In this document: positions 9,301-17,349 of the stretch, piece after piece | How positions within the stretch are numbered: position 1 is the first letter of the stretch | Layout: the number at the start of each line of letters is the position of its first letter | DNA from: Candidatus Rhodoblastus alkanivorans | GTDB taxonomy: Bacteria; Pseudomonadota; Alphaproteobacteria; Rhizobiales; Beijerinckiaceae | NCBI RefSeq assembly: GCF_022760755.1 | Contig: NZ_JAIVFP010000001.1 | Span: 3,080,001-3,144,000 of the forward strand | Reading direction: 5' to 3' | Length of the DNA stretch: 64,000 nucleotides | Made by a program: the position numbers and the translations under genes | Notes under the pieces: model-generated | The model's database searches: none | The model's input: the letters and a program-made list of their open reading frames with translations, nothing else | What the model was told of the DNA's origin: nothing

Positions 9301-10557
9301 GACGTGTTCGATCCCAGTTTCACGGAGGAATGGCGGAATATTTTCCTGCTCGGCGATCCCTATTTCCATCCGGCCCTGTCGCGCGACGATATGAATTATG
9401 CCCCCGAAGGCGAACCGCCGCGGCTGATCTGCGCCGGTCGTCCTCTGTTGGCGCGCGACAAGGTCAAACGGATTCTTGTCTTGAAGCTGGATCATGTCGG
9501 CGATTTCATCACCGGGCTGCCGGCTATACAACGGCTGAAAATGCGATTCCCGCAAGCGGAGATTCATCTCTTGGCCCCCAAGGCCTCCGTCATGCTGGCC
9601 TATCTCGAACCGGCGATCGCCAATACGATCGAATTCAATTTTTTCCACGCAGTCTCGCAGCAGGGCCGTCGCGAACTAACAGAAGAGGAATTGCAGGCGC
9701 TGGAAGAAAAGCTATTGCCCTATGAGTTCGACATAGCCGTCGATCTGCGCAAGCATGCCGACACGCGCCAGATTCTCCAGCGGACCGGCGCGCGTCTGCT
9801 GGCGGGGTTCGATTTTCGCAATGAGCAGTCGTTCCTCGATGTCGCGCTCGAATGGGAAGGCGACAGCAGTTATGTCGGCAAACGCGCCCATGTCGCGGAT
9901 GATTATGTCGCCCTGGTCGAGCGGATTTCGCTCGCTTGCGAGCGTGACCGGTCCGTGGTCGCCGCTCCAAGTCGTGATCGCGCCGTCGAGGCCGCGTTGA
10001 ACATTCCGGCTTTGGCCGACATGCGACCTGGCCTGTTCAATCGCAAGGTGGTCTGTGTTCACCCGGCCTCGGGCAACGATCTCCGCCAATGGCCGCCGGA
10101 ATATTTTGCCGCCTTGATTGACCTTCTGGTCGACATCGCCGGCGTCAACGTCGTGATCATCGGCACAGAGGGCGAGCGCCCGATCGCCCAGCTCGTGCTC
10201 GACGAAATCACTCGCCGCGACCGCGTATGGTCCCTTGTCGGGAAAACGTCCATGCGCGACGTCCCGATGCTGCTGCGGGCGGCTTCGCTCTTCGTCGGCA
10301 ACAACAGCGGCCCGCATCATATCGCCGCGGCCTTGGGCACGCCGACCATCGGCGTGCATTCCGGCGTGGTTTCCGCACAGGAATGGGGGCCGTTGGGCCC
10401 TTCCGCGGTCGCGATCCAGCGCGAAATGACGTGCAGCCCTTGTTATGTCGAGGGGCTGAACAATTGTTTCCGAGACTATGCCTGCATGAGGGGACTCCGT
10501 CCGGCGGACGTGTTCCGTATCTGCCAGCAAATGCTTGGCGCCAAAATGGAACAATAG
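6370..10557 (+). CDS. Giant multidomain glycosyltransferase (xGWA modules + GT2 pair + GT9)
   Basis: A 1395-residue protein for surface-glycan or LPS assembly. Residues 1-490 carry four repeated beta-rich modules, each opening with a GWA/GWV signature (about 30, 138, 254, 382) and often containing a RPDV/RLDI plus aromatic-FP segment. Residues 500-740 form a GT2-like half with DFIYSDD and FKPEWSPDLLLS. Residues 754-1010 are a full GT2 domain (VSIIMPT, FINDDVEV with the metal-binding DD, then IQHAG). Residues 1033-1390 are a GT9 heptosyltransferase-type domain (LDHVGDF, VHPASGNDLRQWP, GNNSGPHHIAAALG). It lies beside heptose-synthesis genes, which fits heptose as a donor sugar. Base composition changes within the gene near 9050. 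Sugar and acceptor are inferred only. Confidence 0.88.
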   Translation: MNNAIELSGDASEDPRWDGRIELIYGRKVEGWACDRSAPDVRVEVEVLCDGVRVGFACADRYRRDLFLAGAGDGRHGFEILCDFSLTADFQIRIVGTEYFLQRHGDIASRSQSEILDFDPLMIYLESARVTPRGIIEVSGWAAGYSAIEELQIFLAGSILGQPELHGPRPDVQEAYPEFVNAGTSGFLLKAEIDDAALLHPEISVAARLLGGVTRTVSKELQIPSVIRRKQQNKNEFHHFFERSLLTTGGFLKVDGWVVSAEAITAIDVLVDGKNVGRAKFGLVRPDVGNFFPSIPSARDGGFSFESELGGSWSGEHLITLVAETEAGTTQALPLPMLAQEVSSVDECGTAGAESDQMRFHLDVPAVSEGVATEPVRGMFSIAGWAIARSGIANIDIYLDSLLVGAASRGMRRLDINGAFPDWSGSLLSGFAMMLPRKLFTGEQHTIRVEIKDNEGALNEIKFDVLVDANGEDARYGALRERIPQAEVDLKLDLIEASAKRPVFTIGVLVDGVGKEASGRLRKTLDSLRRQTFDDWRVLPLATKPALAAQVFELAAEFDANIDPRRSMSTLGDQRMLSDVLAPWRATGGRPYFALLRAGDRLSIDALLEMALEAATHPCADFIYSDDRRNDVSTQALSTFFKPEWSPDLLLSTNYIGSAWCASFDAVAESRLRVGQLARLGEYDTVLRLTEKAKQINRIPVVLSERERGVGDSETQEIHALNRAIKRRGLAGEVFRGDFVGSYRVRRFVATQGLVSIIMPTIAARGLVKTSIESIRKYTAYKNYEIICIDNIKDDASEWKPWLQENADKVVEFLEPFNWSRFNNVGVQAAKGEYLLFINDDVEVLDPYWLHSLLEHVGREEVGVVGPQLLYSDFRIQHAGMFLASSDARHIFRFLGEGEPGPFGLARVQRNIIAVTGACMLVRRSVFEHVGGFNEKHSVVNNDLDFCLRVQRAGKVVVYTPHTRLIHHEMASRAKMQDVFDPSFTEEWRNIFLLGDPYFHPALSRDDMNYAPEGEPPRLICAGRPLLARDKVKRILVLKLDHVGDFITGLPAIQRLKMRFPQAEIHLLAPKASVMLAYLEPAIANTIEFNFFHAVSQQGRRELTEEELQALEEKLLPYEFDIAVDLRKHADTRQILQRTGARLLAGFDFRNEQSFLDVALEWEGDSSYVGKRAHVADDYVALVERISLACERDRSVVAAPSRDRAVEAALNIPALADMRPGLFNRKVVCVHPASGNDLRQWPPEYFAALIDLLVDIAGVNVVIIGTEGERPIAQLVLDEITRRDRVWSLVGKTSMRDVPMLLRAASLFVGNNSGPHHIAAALGTPTIGVHSGVVSAQEWGPLGPSAVAIQREMTCSPCYVEGLNNCFRDYACMRGLRPADVFRICQQMLGAKMEQ

Positions 10558-10758
10558 TTGCTTGTATTCGCTCGTTTTCTCGACGATTGGTCATTGACAA
10601 AGACGGTTCGAGGCGTCAAAAAAATTCTGGGGGCGTCGGCGCAGAAGCGCGCTCAATGAAGGTAAAACATTTCTTTATCAGACCGATCGCTCGGCCGACG
10701 CGAGGAAACGCTTGGTATCAGGGTGTGTCAACTTAGTGTCATAAAGGAAAGACTTCCG

Positions 10759-11217
10759 ATGTCGGACGAAGCGAAAGCCGCCAAGACTGCCACAACTCCA
10801 GGCAAGCTTAACTGCGTTGCGAAGCCCTATCTGGCTCCTTTCAGCGTTGCAGTGAGGCAGCTGGGTTTGGACTCGACCGATTTGCCGGAAACGCTCACAA
10901 TTTCCAAAGACCAGCTTCGCGGGCTTTTAACAGTCCTCCTGAAGGGCGTCGCGTTCGACCCGGATTGGTATTTGACGAAATATCCCGATATCGCCGACGC
11001 GGTTTCCAAAGGGGTCGTGCCGAGTGCTCGCGTGCATTTTGTCGAGCACGGTTATGTCGAAGGGCGGTTATCTGGACCGGTGACTGTGGATGAGCAATGG
11101 TACCTTGCGCAAAATCCTGATATTGCCGAAAGTATCGAAGTTGGGGAAGCCAAATCCTGCCAGGACCATTTCGAGATTCACGGTCGCGCCGAAGGGCGGG
11201 CGCCCTTCAAATTTTGA
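10759..11217 (+). CDS. Small protein with two WYL-x-PD modules
   Basis: A 152-residue protein of unknown function. Its second half has two copies of a motif of about 40 residues: DPDWYLTKYPDIADAV followed by HFVEHGYVEGR, and DEQWYLAQNPDIAES followed by HFEIHGRAEGR. This module is known as a recurrent appendage on glycan-related and secreted proteins, and it occurs again at the start of the adjacent sulfotransferase. The ATG is preceded by AAAGGAAAG at a suitable distance. There is no signal peptide or membrane segment. The shared module suggests a common partner with the neighbour, but its role is unknown. Confidence 0.75.
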   Translation: MSDEAKAAKTATTPGKLNCVAKPYLAPFSVAVRQLGLDSTDLPETLTISKDQLRGLLTVLLKGVAFDPDWYLTKYPDIADAVSKGVVPSARVHFVEHGYVEGRLSGPVTVDEQWYLAQNPDIAESIEVGEAKSCQDHFEIHGRAEGRAPFKF

Positions 11218-11446
11218 TCCGCGCGGACGAAGCGCTATTCTGTTATCGGTTAACTGAACGGCGCGAATCGATTGGGGCCTTGCGGCATTTTATTGGGCGA
11301 TTAAGCTAAACGCATTCGCTTCGGAATAGAGAAGCAACCCATTGAGACCTAACATTTATTGATTTAAGCAGATCGGAAGAAGCGGGCTATCCGGGCGGTT
11401 GCGATTTGCTTGGCTCGCAATAACCACCGCCAAATAAGGAACACAT

Positions 11447-12397
11447 ATGGAAATGGAGATAGAAAAAAACGGCGCCGAACCAGGCGAAGATGCGCCGTCG
11501 AACGAACCGGAAGCCGGTCCGGGATTCACGATCACCGAGTTTGACGAAGCCTGGTATCTATCGAAACATCCGGATGTCAAGTCCGCTGTCGCCATGCCGC
11601 GCGGTTTGCATTACGGTCGCGTCCATTATTTAAAACATGGCAAACAAGAACAGCGCGAAGCGCACTATACATCAGCACGGCGCCAACTTTTACATTTGCA
11701 CATCCCGAAGACCGCCGGGTCATCGCTGCGCGCCGCCTTCGCGCGCCAGAAATACAATGTCTTTTCGATCGACCCGAATTTCAAATATGACCCTGCGGAA
11801 CATTCTGCCGTCGACGTGTTCAGTGGACATGTCGGATTTCGCGCGATGACGGAGGACAAGGGTGGGCGGTTGCGCGCGGTGACGATTTTGCGCGATCCGG
11901 TCGATCGGATTCTTTCTTATTATTACCACCTCATCAAACTGCACGACGCCGGACTCGAGGTCAGCGAGCGCACCACCCTCGCCAAGAAATACCCGCTGGA
12001 CGATTTTCTCTCGATCAAAGACCATCCGCATTTGCTGACGGATATGTTCAATGCCGTCACCTGGCAATTGTTGCATGGCGTAGATATAAGTGAACGAATA
12101 GCTTATCGCCGTGCCAATCCGCCGTTGAGCGACGCCGATCTGGTCAATCGCGCGACCAAAAACCTGGCTTCATGCCTGGTTGTCGGATTCCAGGATCGAA
12201 TGCCGGAATTCCTCGACGATCTGACGGCCGCCTGCGGCGTGCGCCTAACGCTAGGTCAAGACAATTCCAACGACAACCGCACCCCGGTCGAGCAGATTAG
12301 CACAAAAACGCGAGATAACGTCCTGTCGTGGGTTCATCTCGACGTCGCGGTCTATCGGTGGGCCAGGTCGATACTGATCAAAGATGCCTGCCGATGA
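11447..12397 (+). CDS. Sulfotransferase-family protein with N-terminal WYL-x-PD module
   Basis: A 316-residue PAPS-dependent sulfotransferase-type protein. Residues 20-65 carry one WYL-x-HPDV module like those in the preceding small protein. The sulfotransferase fold begins near residue 80 with the 5'-phosphosulfate-binding motif HIPKTAGSS. The 3'-phosphate motif region LRDPVDRILSYYYH is at about 147-160. Candidate substrates are the glycans built by the flanking glycosyltransferases, which is inference from position. AAGGA lies about 8 bases before the ATG. The 228-bp gap upstream probably contains its own promoter. Confidence 0.85.
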   Translation: MEMEIEKNGAEPGEDAPSNEPEAGPGFTITEFDEAWYLSKHPDVKSAVAMPRGLHYGRVHYLKHGKQEQREAHYTSARRQLLHLHIPKTAGSSLRAAFARQKYNVFSIDPNFKYDPAEHSAVDVFSGHVGFRAMTEDKGGRLRAVTILRDPVDRILSYYYHLIKLHDAGLEVSERTTLAKKYPLDDFLSIKDHPHLLTDMFNAVTWQLLHGVDISERIAYRRANPPLSDADLVNRATKNLASCLVVGFQDRMPEFLDDLTAACGVRLTLGQDNSNDNRTPVEQISTKTRDNVLSWVHLDVAVYRWARSILIKDACR

Positions 12398-12426
12398 CTG
12401 CCTTCCGGCAGGCGGTCGAATAAAAG

Positions 12427-13389
12427 TCACACATGGAGCACTTTCGTAAGCGTTTCTGCTGCCGCCTGAATTTCAGACTCGACTGTCATTTGCATCGCAG
12501 CCTCGCGTCCTGCCATACCGATTTTCTCTGCACGATTCCCATCTGCGAGAACCCAAGCAGCTTTTTCGGAAAGATCAGTCAAGTCAGATTGGACTGGAAT
12601 GTAATGGACCCAAGGCTTGAGACGATGATAATACCATTGACGATAGCCGAAAGAGGATTCCACTTTCAGAACCGGAGCGCCAGCAAGCAAGTTGCAATAA
12701 AAGCCTGTTGGCCACGAGTTTCCGTCGATGGCCAGCAACGCCCGATAGTAGCGAAATAGCTCGGCAGGTACGCGCCCACGTATCAAACCTTCGGCGGATA
12801 TCTCTCCCGAAGCTCCTTCCGGGAGTTGGGCGACGTGCGTGATCCCTGCATCGAGTTTGGGATCGCGCAAAGCGATCTGGCACAAACGTATGCGCGGCAA
12901 TTCACGCCAGCTGCGGCCGAGCTGCCGCCCCGAAGTTCCTCCGCGCCAAAAAACAACGGGCAATCGTTCCTGCCAAGGAATAACGTTGGCATAAGCGGCT
13001 TTCAGTGCCGCATATGCCTCGGTTCTAATGAAATTTGGATCGGGTATCAAAAAATTGTCGCCACCATCACCAGAAACGAAGGCGACGCCCTTTGGAGAAG
13101 GAATATCATCCAAGTTGAGCTGGATAATGGTACTGGTTAATTGTAGCGGTGTTTGCGAATAAACCTCCTCAAGCACTCGCAACGTCGGCTGAATCTTGGA
13201 TGCGAAATATTTGAAATGATGGGACTCCCTAATGGTGCGATGAAGGATGACCCGTCGTTTTGCTGGTTCCCAATTTATGATACTCGGCTGTCCTGTTTCC
13301 TCCGATTTTACAAGTTGAATCGACCCGTCCCAGGCGTCACCGAGACGACCATCGAGGATCGCGGCCAACGAAGGTTCGAACTTGATCAT
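12427..13389 (-). CDS. GT90 (CAP10-like) glycosyltransferase
   Basis: A 320-residue protein resembling the CAP10/GT90 family (LPS-modifying or glucosyl/xylosyl transferases). Family features are VFWRGGTSGR around the middle, the conserved FRYYRALLAIDGNSWPT stretch, and GAPVLKVESSFGYRQWYY with a later HYIPV segment. The ATG overlaps the stop of the upstream gene as ATGA, so translation is coupled. It is the last gene of the gmhB-hldE-gmhA operon, so it likely modifies the same LPS core or surface glycan. An upstream in-frame start exists but would lie within the preceding gene. Confidence 0.82.
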   Translation of the reverse strand: MIKFEPSLAAILDGRLGDAWDGSIQLVKSEETGQPSIINWEPAKRRVILHRTIRESHHFKYFASKIQPTLRVLEEVYSQTPLQLTSTIIQLNLDDIPSPKGVAFVSGDGGDNFLIPDPNFIRTEAYAALKAAYANVIPWQERLPVVFWRGGTSGRQLGRSWRELPRIRLCQIALRDPKLDAGITHVAQLPEGASGEISAEGLIRGRVPAELFRYYRALLAIDGNSWPTGFYCNLLAGAPVLKVESSFGYRQWYYHRLKPWVHYIPVQSDLTDLSEKAAWVLADGNRAEKIGMAGREAAMQMTVESEIQAAAETLTKVLHV

Positions 13390-14342
13390 TTGAGGTCCAC
13401 GATAAAATGAGTCAGAGAATCCTTGGACGTTTCTGGAAGCCAACTATGCGGCTCCTTGGTCCATGTTTGGATAATTAAGGCATTGAGATCGCTCGGAGAA
13501 ACGACTTTGTTGATGGCGTAGCGGCGCTGCTGAGCATGCTGCGCCCATTCGTCCCCATTGTCATCTGCCGGATGATCTGAATCGATGATCGGCCCAAAGG
13601 AAATATGCTCCGATCGTGCAACGCGGACGGCGTTTGCCAACGGCGTCTCCCATTCGCGCGACCATTGAATATCGCCATGCAAGAACGCAAATTTGGAGCC
13701 GTAAGCCGCTTCATATGCCTTCAGGTATTTGCTGATGGCCTCCGCGGGCTCCAAGTCGCTGATCGGTTCGATCGCACCGATTTTCACGCTCGGAAAAAAG
13801 GCCGCAATTTCCTTGGCGTGTTGCGCAACTTGTTTGGCGATTTCAGAAATCGAAAATCCGCAGGCGTTCTTACCGTGGGCGAAATGGCCGAACCACAACT
13901 GCTCATCCATGGCCACGTATTGAAGGTCGCCGCCGAGACGCTTTACCCGGTACGCTATCGCTTTGGCGCTCGCTGGATTTGCGAAACCCTCCATGCCTTT
14001 GCCGCAATTCGGGCTAAATAATACGCCGGTTTCAACGGCCAGTGCGATATGACGTTCCTTGAGTCCAGAGAACGTTTTCCGTAAGTCGTCATCCGTTCCC
14101 TTGAGGACAAACGCAGTAGAAAGTTTGAAGACTGACACCCGTTTTGCGGCATTTTCCCAAGGCGCGTTGGGAGCAAATAAATCCATGAAATCGCACGGAT
14201 AAGCTGGGTTCTTTTCAGGCCCGGACACTGGATCATGACCCGAGACCCAAATCTGGAACGCAAAGGAAGGGTTGGTGCAAGAAATAAGGTTGAGCACTGA
14301 TAAAAATATTTTTATTACGGCGTTGTTCAACGTTCGTCGCAT
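13386..14342 (-). CDS. Secreted protein of unknown function, possibly a hydrolase-like barrel
   Basis: I do not recognise a family. The ATG chosen gives a 318-residue product with a signal-peptide-like N-terminus (MRRTLNNAVIKIFLSVLNLI, then CTNPSFAFQ) and about 290 residues of mature protein. An alternating beta/alpha pattern with acidic strand ends (QYVAMDEQLWFGH near the middle, and FLHGDIQWSREWE) resembles glycoside-hydrolase-type TIM barrels; this is inference. It lies between gmhA (41 bp upstream) and the GT90 gene, with which it overlaps by 4 bp, so it probably acts on the same glycan outside the cytoplasm. Confidence 0.7.
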   Translation of the reverse strand: MRRTLNNAVIKIFLSVLNLISCTNPSFAFQIWVSGHDPVSGPEKNPAYPCDFMDLFAPNAPWENAAKRVSVFKLSTAFVLKGTDDDLRKTFSGLKERHIALAVETGVLFSPNCGKGMEGFANPASAKAIAYRVKRLGGDLQYVAMDEQLWFGHFAHGKNACGFSISEIAKQVAQHAKEIAAFFPSVKIGAIEPISDLEPAEAISKYLKAYEAAYGSKFAFLHGDIQWSREWETPLANAVRVARSEHISFGPIIDSDHPADDNGDEWAQHAQQRRYAINKVVSPSDLNALIIQTWTKEPHSWLPETSKDSLTHFIVDLK

Positions 14343-14382
14343 TAGGCTTTGTCCCGGTTTCAAGCTGAAGCGCATCTGACGG

Positions 14383-14988
14383 TTAAACGGTAACGTAGCC
14401 CATGCGTTTTTCCAGGGTTTCACACAGCAGATGACCCAAAAGAATATGGATCTCCTGTATCCGCGCCGTCACCTTGCTCGGTGCGCACAAGACCGCATCG
14501 CAGAGCGACGGCATGTCACCACCGGTTCCGCCCGTCAATCCAATCGTCGCGGCGCCGAGCTTTTTCGCCTCGCGAAGGCCGGCCAGCACATTGGCGCTGC
14601 GGCCTGAGGTCGAGATGCCGATCACGGCGTCGTTTTCGCGCACCAGAGCCTCGACCTGGCGGGCGAAAATCTGGTCGAAGCCGAGATCGTTGGCGCAGGC
14701 AGTGAGGGCGGACGTGTCCGTGGTCAGGGCCAGCGCCGCGATCGCCGGGCGGTCCACGGTGAAGCGGATCGTCAGTTCGGTCGCAATGTGCTGGGCGTCG
14801 GCGGCGCTGCCGCCATTGCCGAAAAATACCATTTTTCCACCGGCCTTGAGCTTGCTCTCGCAGATTTCAACGACCTTTGCGAAAGGTTCTTCGAGCGCCG
14901 GCAGGCAGGCGGCGATGACCTGCGCGTGCATTTCAATTCCCGCGGCCAGAATCGACCGCGGCGACGGAAGATCATCAGTTTTTGTCAT
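14383..14988 (-). CDS. gmhA: Sedoheptulose-7-phosphate isomerase
   Basis: Converts sedoheptulose 7-phosphate to D-glycero-D-manno-heptose 7-phosphate, the first step of LPS heptose synthesis. The 201-residue protein is a single SIS domain with the family's FFGNGGSAADAQHIATEL (about 52-69), ALTTDTSALTACAND, and the phosphate-binding GISTSGRSANV (about 118). The C-terminal helix contains the conserved QEIHILLGHLLCE with the active-site His. The ATG at MTKTDD is chosen from several upstream in-frame options because it gives the usual family length. It lies in the operon gmhB-hldE-gmhA. Confidence 0.93.
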   Translation of the reverse strand: MTKTDDLPSPRSILAAGIEMHAQVIAACLPALEEPFAKVVEICESKLKAGGKMVFFGNGGSAADAQHIATELTIRFTVDRPAIAALALTTDTSALTACANDLGFDQIFARQVEALVRENDAVIGISTSGRSANVLAGLREAKKLGAATIGLTGGTGGDMPSLCDAVLCAPSKVTARIQEIHILLGHLLCETLEKRMGYVTV

Positions 14989-15093
14989 TCCGAATTCCCT
15001 GGCGGATTGCGCCGGCTTATCCCCCACTCTAACCCTCGCCCACAAGGGGGAGGGAACAGGGCGCCGGATCCCGTTGACCGAGGCGCAAGCCGC

Positions 15094-16548
15094 TCACGCG
15101 ATCTGCGCCTTTTTGATGATTCGGGTGGTGCTGCGGTCGGGGATCAGTGGGCATGTCAAAACCTTGCCGCCGCGCGCCATGATGGTCTTGGCGCCCACGA
15201 TTTCGCCTGCCGCGTAGTCGGCGCCCTTGACCAGCACGTCCGGCTGCAGCAGGTCGATGACTTCCGACGGGGTGTCCTGGTCGAACACCACGACGGCGTC
15301 GACATAAGTCATGGCCGAGAGCATGCGCACGCGATCCTCGACGCCATTGATCGGCCGGGTCGGGCCTTTCAGGCGGCGGATCGATTCGTCGCCGTTGAGC
15401 GCGACGATCAGCCGGTCGCAATGGGCGCGGGCGAATTCCAGCGTATGCAGATGGCCGATGTGAAGGATATCGAAACAGCCGTTGGTGAAACCGACGGTGA
15501 GACCGTCCCTTTCCCATTGCTTGCGGCGTTCGGCAAGGGCATGGGGGTTGGAATATTTGGTTTCGGACTGGCCTTTTTCGATCAGGCTGAGGCGGCCGAG
15601 TTCGTCGAGCAGTTCGGATTGGGTGACCGTGGCGGTGCCATGCTTGCCGACCACGAGGCCTGCCGCGGCATTGGCGAGGCGAGAACTTTCGACCAGCGGG
15701 CGGCCGGAACCCAAAGCCAAAGCCAGAGTGGCGACCACGGTGTCGCCGGCGCCGACCACATCGAACACTTCGCGAGCGCTGGCCTTGAGATGGGTGACGC
15801 CGGCCTCGCGTTCGATCAAGGTCATGCCATGTTCGGCCCGGGTGATGAGAACGGAGGCCAAAGCGCCGTCGCGCAAGGCGAGGCGGCCCGCTTCCTCGGC
15901 GAGCGCGTCCGTGGTCGGCGAAACGCCGACGGCCGCCGCCGTTTCCGACATGTTCGGCGTAACGACGGTGGCGCCGTCATACCGGTGGAAATTCGGGGAT
16001 TTCGGATCGACGATCACCGGAACGCCATGCTGTTTGGCCAGCGTGATCGACGCGGCGACGACTCTATCGGTCAGGACGCCCTTGGCGTAGTCGGAAAGGA
16101 TCAGCGCCTGACAATTGGTGATGTGATTCGCGACTTTGTCGATGACCGCGGTCTCCGCCTCCGGAGGAAGCGCATGCGCCTTTTCCCGGTCCATGCGCAG
16201 CAGATGGTGGCCTTGGGCGACGAACCGGGTTTTTTCCGCGGTCGGGCGCGATGCGACCGTGACCATATCGGGATGGATTCCTTCGCCCTCCGAGAGAATT
16301 TCGGTCAACTCGCGGCCCGCCGAATCCTCGCCGATGGCGCCGATCAGAATGCATTTGCCCCCAAGCGAATGGATGTTGCGCCCGACATTGGCGGCGCCGC
16401 CAGGTATATCCTGCTGGTTCGTGGCGAGCAAAACGGGCACCGGGCTTTCCGGCGAAATGCGCTTGACGTCGCCGGTAATGAAGCGGTCCAGCATCACATC
16501 GCCAACACAAAGGACAGCAATGTCCGTGAACGAACCGAGATCAATCAC
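15094..16548 (-). CDS. hldE: Bifunctional heptose-7-phosphate kinase / heptose-1-phosphate adenylyltransferase
   Basis: A 484-residue two-domain enzyme. The N-terminal PfkB-type kinase (about 1-330) phosphorylates heptose 7-phosphate at C1; it has the DIPGGAANVGRN sugar-binding motif and the VVGAGDTVVATLAL catalytic motif with its Asp base. The C-terminal nucleotidyltransferase (about 345-484) adds AMP to give ADP-D,D-heptose; it has FTNGCFDILHIGHLHTLEFA with the HxGH signature. Length and order match the fused E. coli HldE. The epimerase HldD, which completes ADP-L-glycero-D-manno-heptose, is not in this window. Confidence 0.95.
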   Translation of the reverse strand: MIDLGSFTDIAVLCVGDVMLDRFITGDVKRISPESPVPVLLATNQQDIPGGAANVGRNIHSLGGKCILIGAIGEDSAGRELTEILSEGEGIHPDMVTVASRPTAEKTRFVAQGHHLLRMDREKAHALPPEAETAVIDKVANHITNCQALILSDYAKGVLTDRVVAASITLAKQHGVPVIVDPKSPNFHRYDGATVVTPNMSETAAAVGVSPTTDALAEEAGRLALRDGALASVLITRAEHGMTLIEREAGVTHLKASAREVFDVVGAGDTVVATLALALGSGRPLVESSRLANAAAGLVVGKHGTATVTQSELLDELGRLSLIEKGQSETKYSNPHALAERRKQWERDGLTVGFTNGCFDILHIGHLHTLEFARAHCDRLIVALNGDESIRRLKGPTRPINGVEDRVRMLSAMTYVDAVVVFDQDTPSEVIDLLQPDVLVKGADYAAGEIVGAKTIMARGGKVLTCPLIPDRSTTRIIKKAQIA

Positions 16549-16639
16549 AGCAAGCCCCAGCTATCGAAACGTCAACTTGGGCATTGTTAGGCGCAAATGA
16601 CGTAATGTAAATGACAATCTGCATTGAGCGGTTGGGGAC

Positions 16640-17155
16640 TCAAGCGCATAGGGTTATGGCTTTTTGAGCCGCTTCCAGGAAATCTCGCGCGCAGCCTGGA
16701 TCAGTTCCTATGCGGATGGCTCTTAGCCCGGCCGCTTCAGCCATGCCGACATCTGCGACGCTGTCGCCGATAACGACCGCCTGCTCGGCTGAAAAACCGA
16801 AATCGGTCATGGCCTTGCGAGCCATTCCCGGCTCAGGCTTTCGGCATGCGCAGGCGTCATCGGGGCCATGTGGACAAAAATAAATCGCGGCGAGTTCCAA
16901 CTCGTGCCCTGCGAGCAACGCCCCGAGCCGATCATGAACCCGGTTGATGCAGTTTTCATCGAAATAGCCCCTCGCGACGCCGGATTGATTGGTGACCAAT
17001 ATGAGTGCAAAACCGGCGTCGCGAAGCATTTGCAGACCTTTGATAGCGCCTGGCGCGAATTCGATCAATTTTGGATCGCTTAAATAAACCTTGTCTAAAA
17101 TAATCGTGCCGTCTCTGTCGAGCAGCGCGAATTTTTCTCGTCTTGGTGGATTCAT
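16640..17155 (-). CDS. gmhB: Heptose-1,7-bisphosphate 7-phosphatase
   Basis: Removes the C7 phosphate from heptose 1,7-bisphosphate between the two HldE reactions. The 171-residue HAD-superfamily protein has the nucleophile pair in LLDRDGTI (Asp13, Asp15), VTNQSGVARG, and the zinc-binding loop CPHGPDDACACRKP typical of GmhB. The final motif is VVIGDSVADVGMAEAAG. It is the first gene of the operon, 91 bp upstream of hldE. The ATG at MNPPRR is preferred because it gives the standard length; an upstream extension carries no family similarity. Confidence 0.93.
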   Translation of the reverse strand: MNPPRREKFALLDRDGTIILDKVYLSDPKLIEFAPGAIKGLQMLRDAGFALILVTNQSGVARGYFDENCINRVHDRLGALLAGHELELAAIYFCPHGPDDACACRKPEPGMARKAMTDFGFSAEQAVVIGDSVADVGMAEAAGLRAIRIGTDPGCARDFLEAAQKAITLCA

Positions 17156-17349
17156 CGGGGGCCTCTCATTAAATACTGAGCTTCGAATTGGGCCAAGTTG
17201 CCCATGGAGTTGGAGTTGACCCGTGACCTGCCGCTGAAGTTTCATCCAGCGGCGTTTAGAACGTCGGCTGTGTTTGACGTGCCCCCGATGTTGGACCGGC
17301 CGGCTGGCCGATTCCGGGGGGTGATCGGCTCACCGCGGGCTGCTGTCCG

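Noticed and set aside
14788-16590. A 600-residue plus-strand frame opposite hldE and gmhA
   Set aside because: The minus-strand genes have full catalytic motifs; this frame has none.
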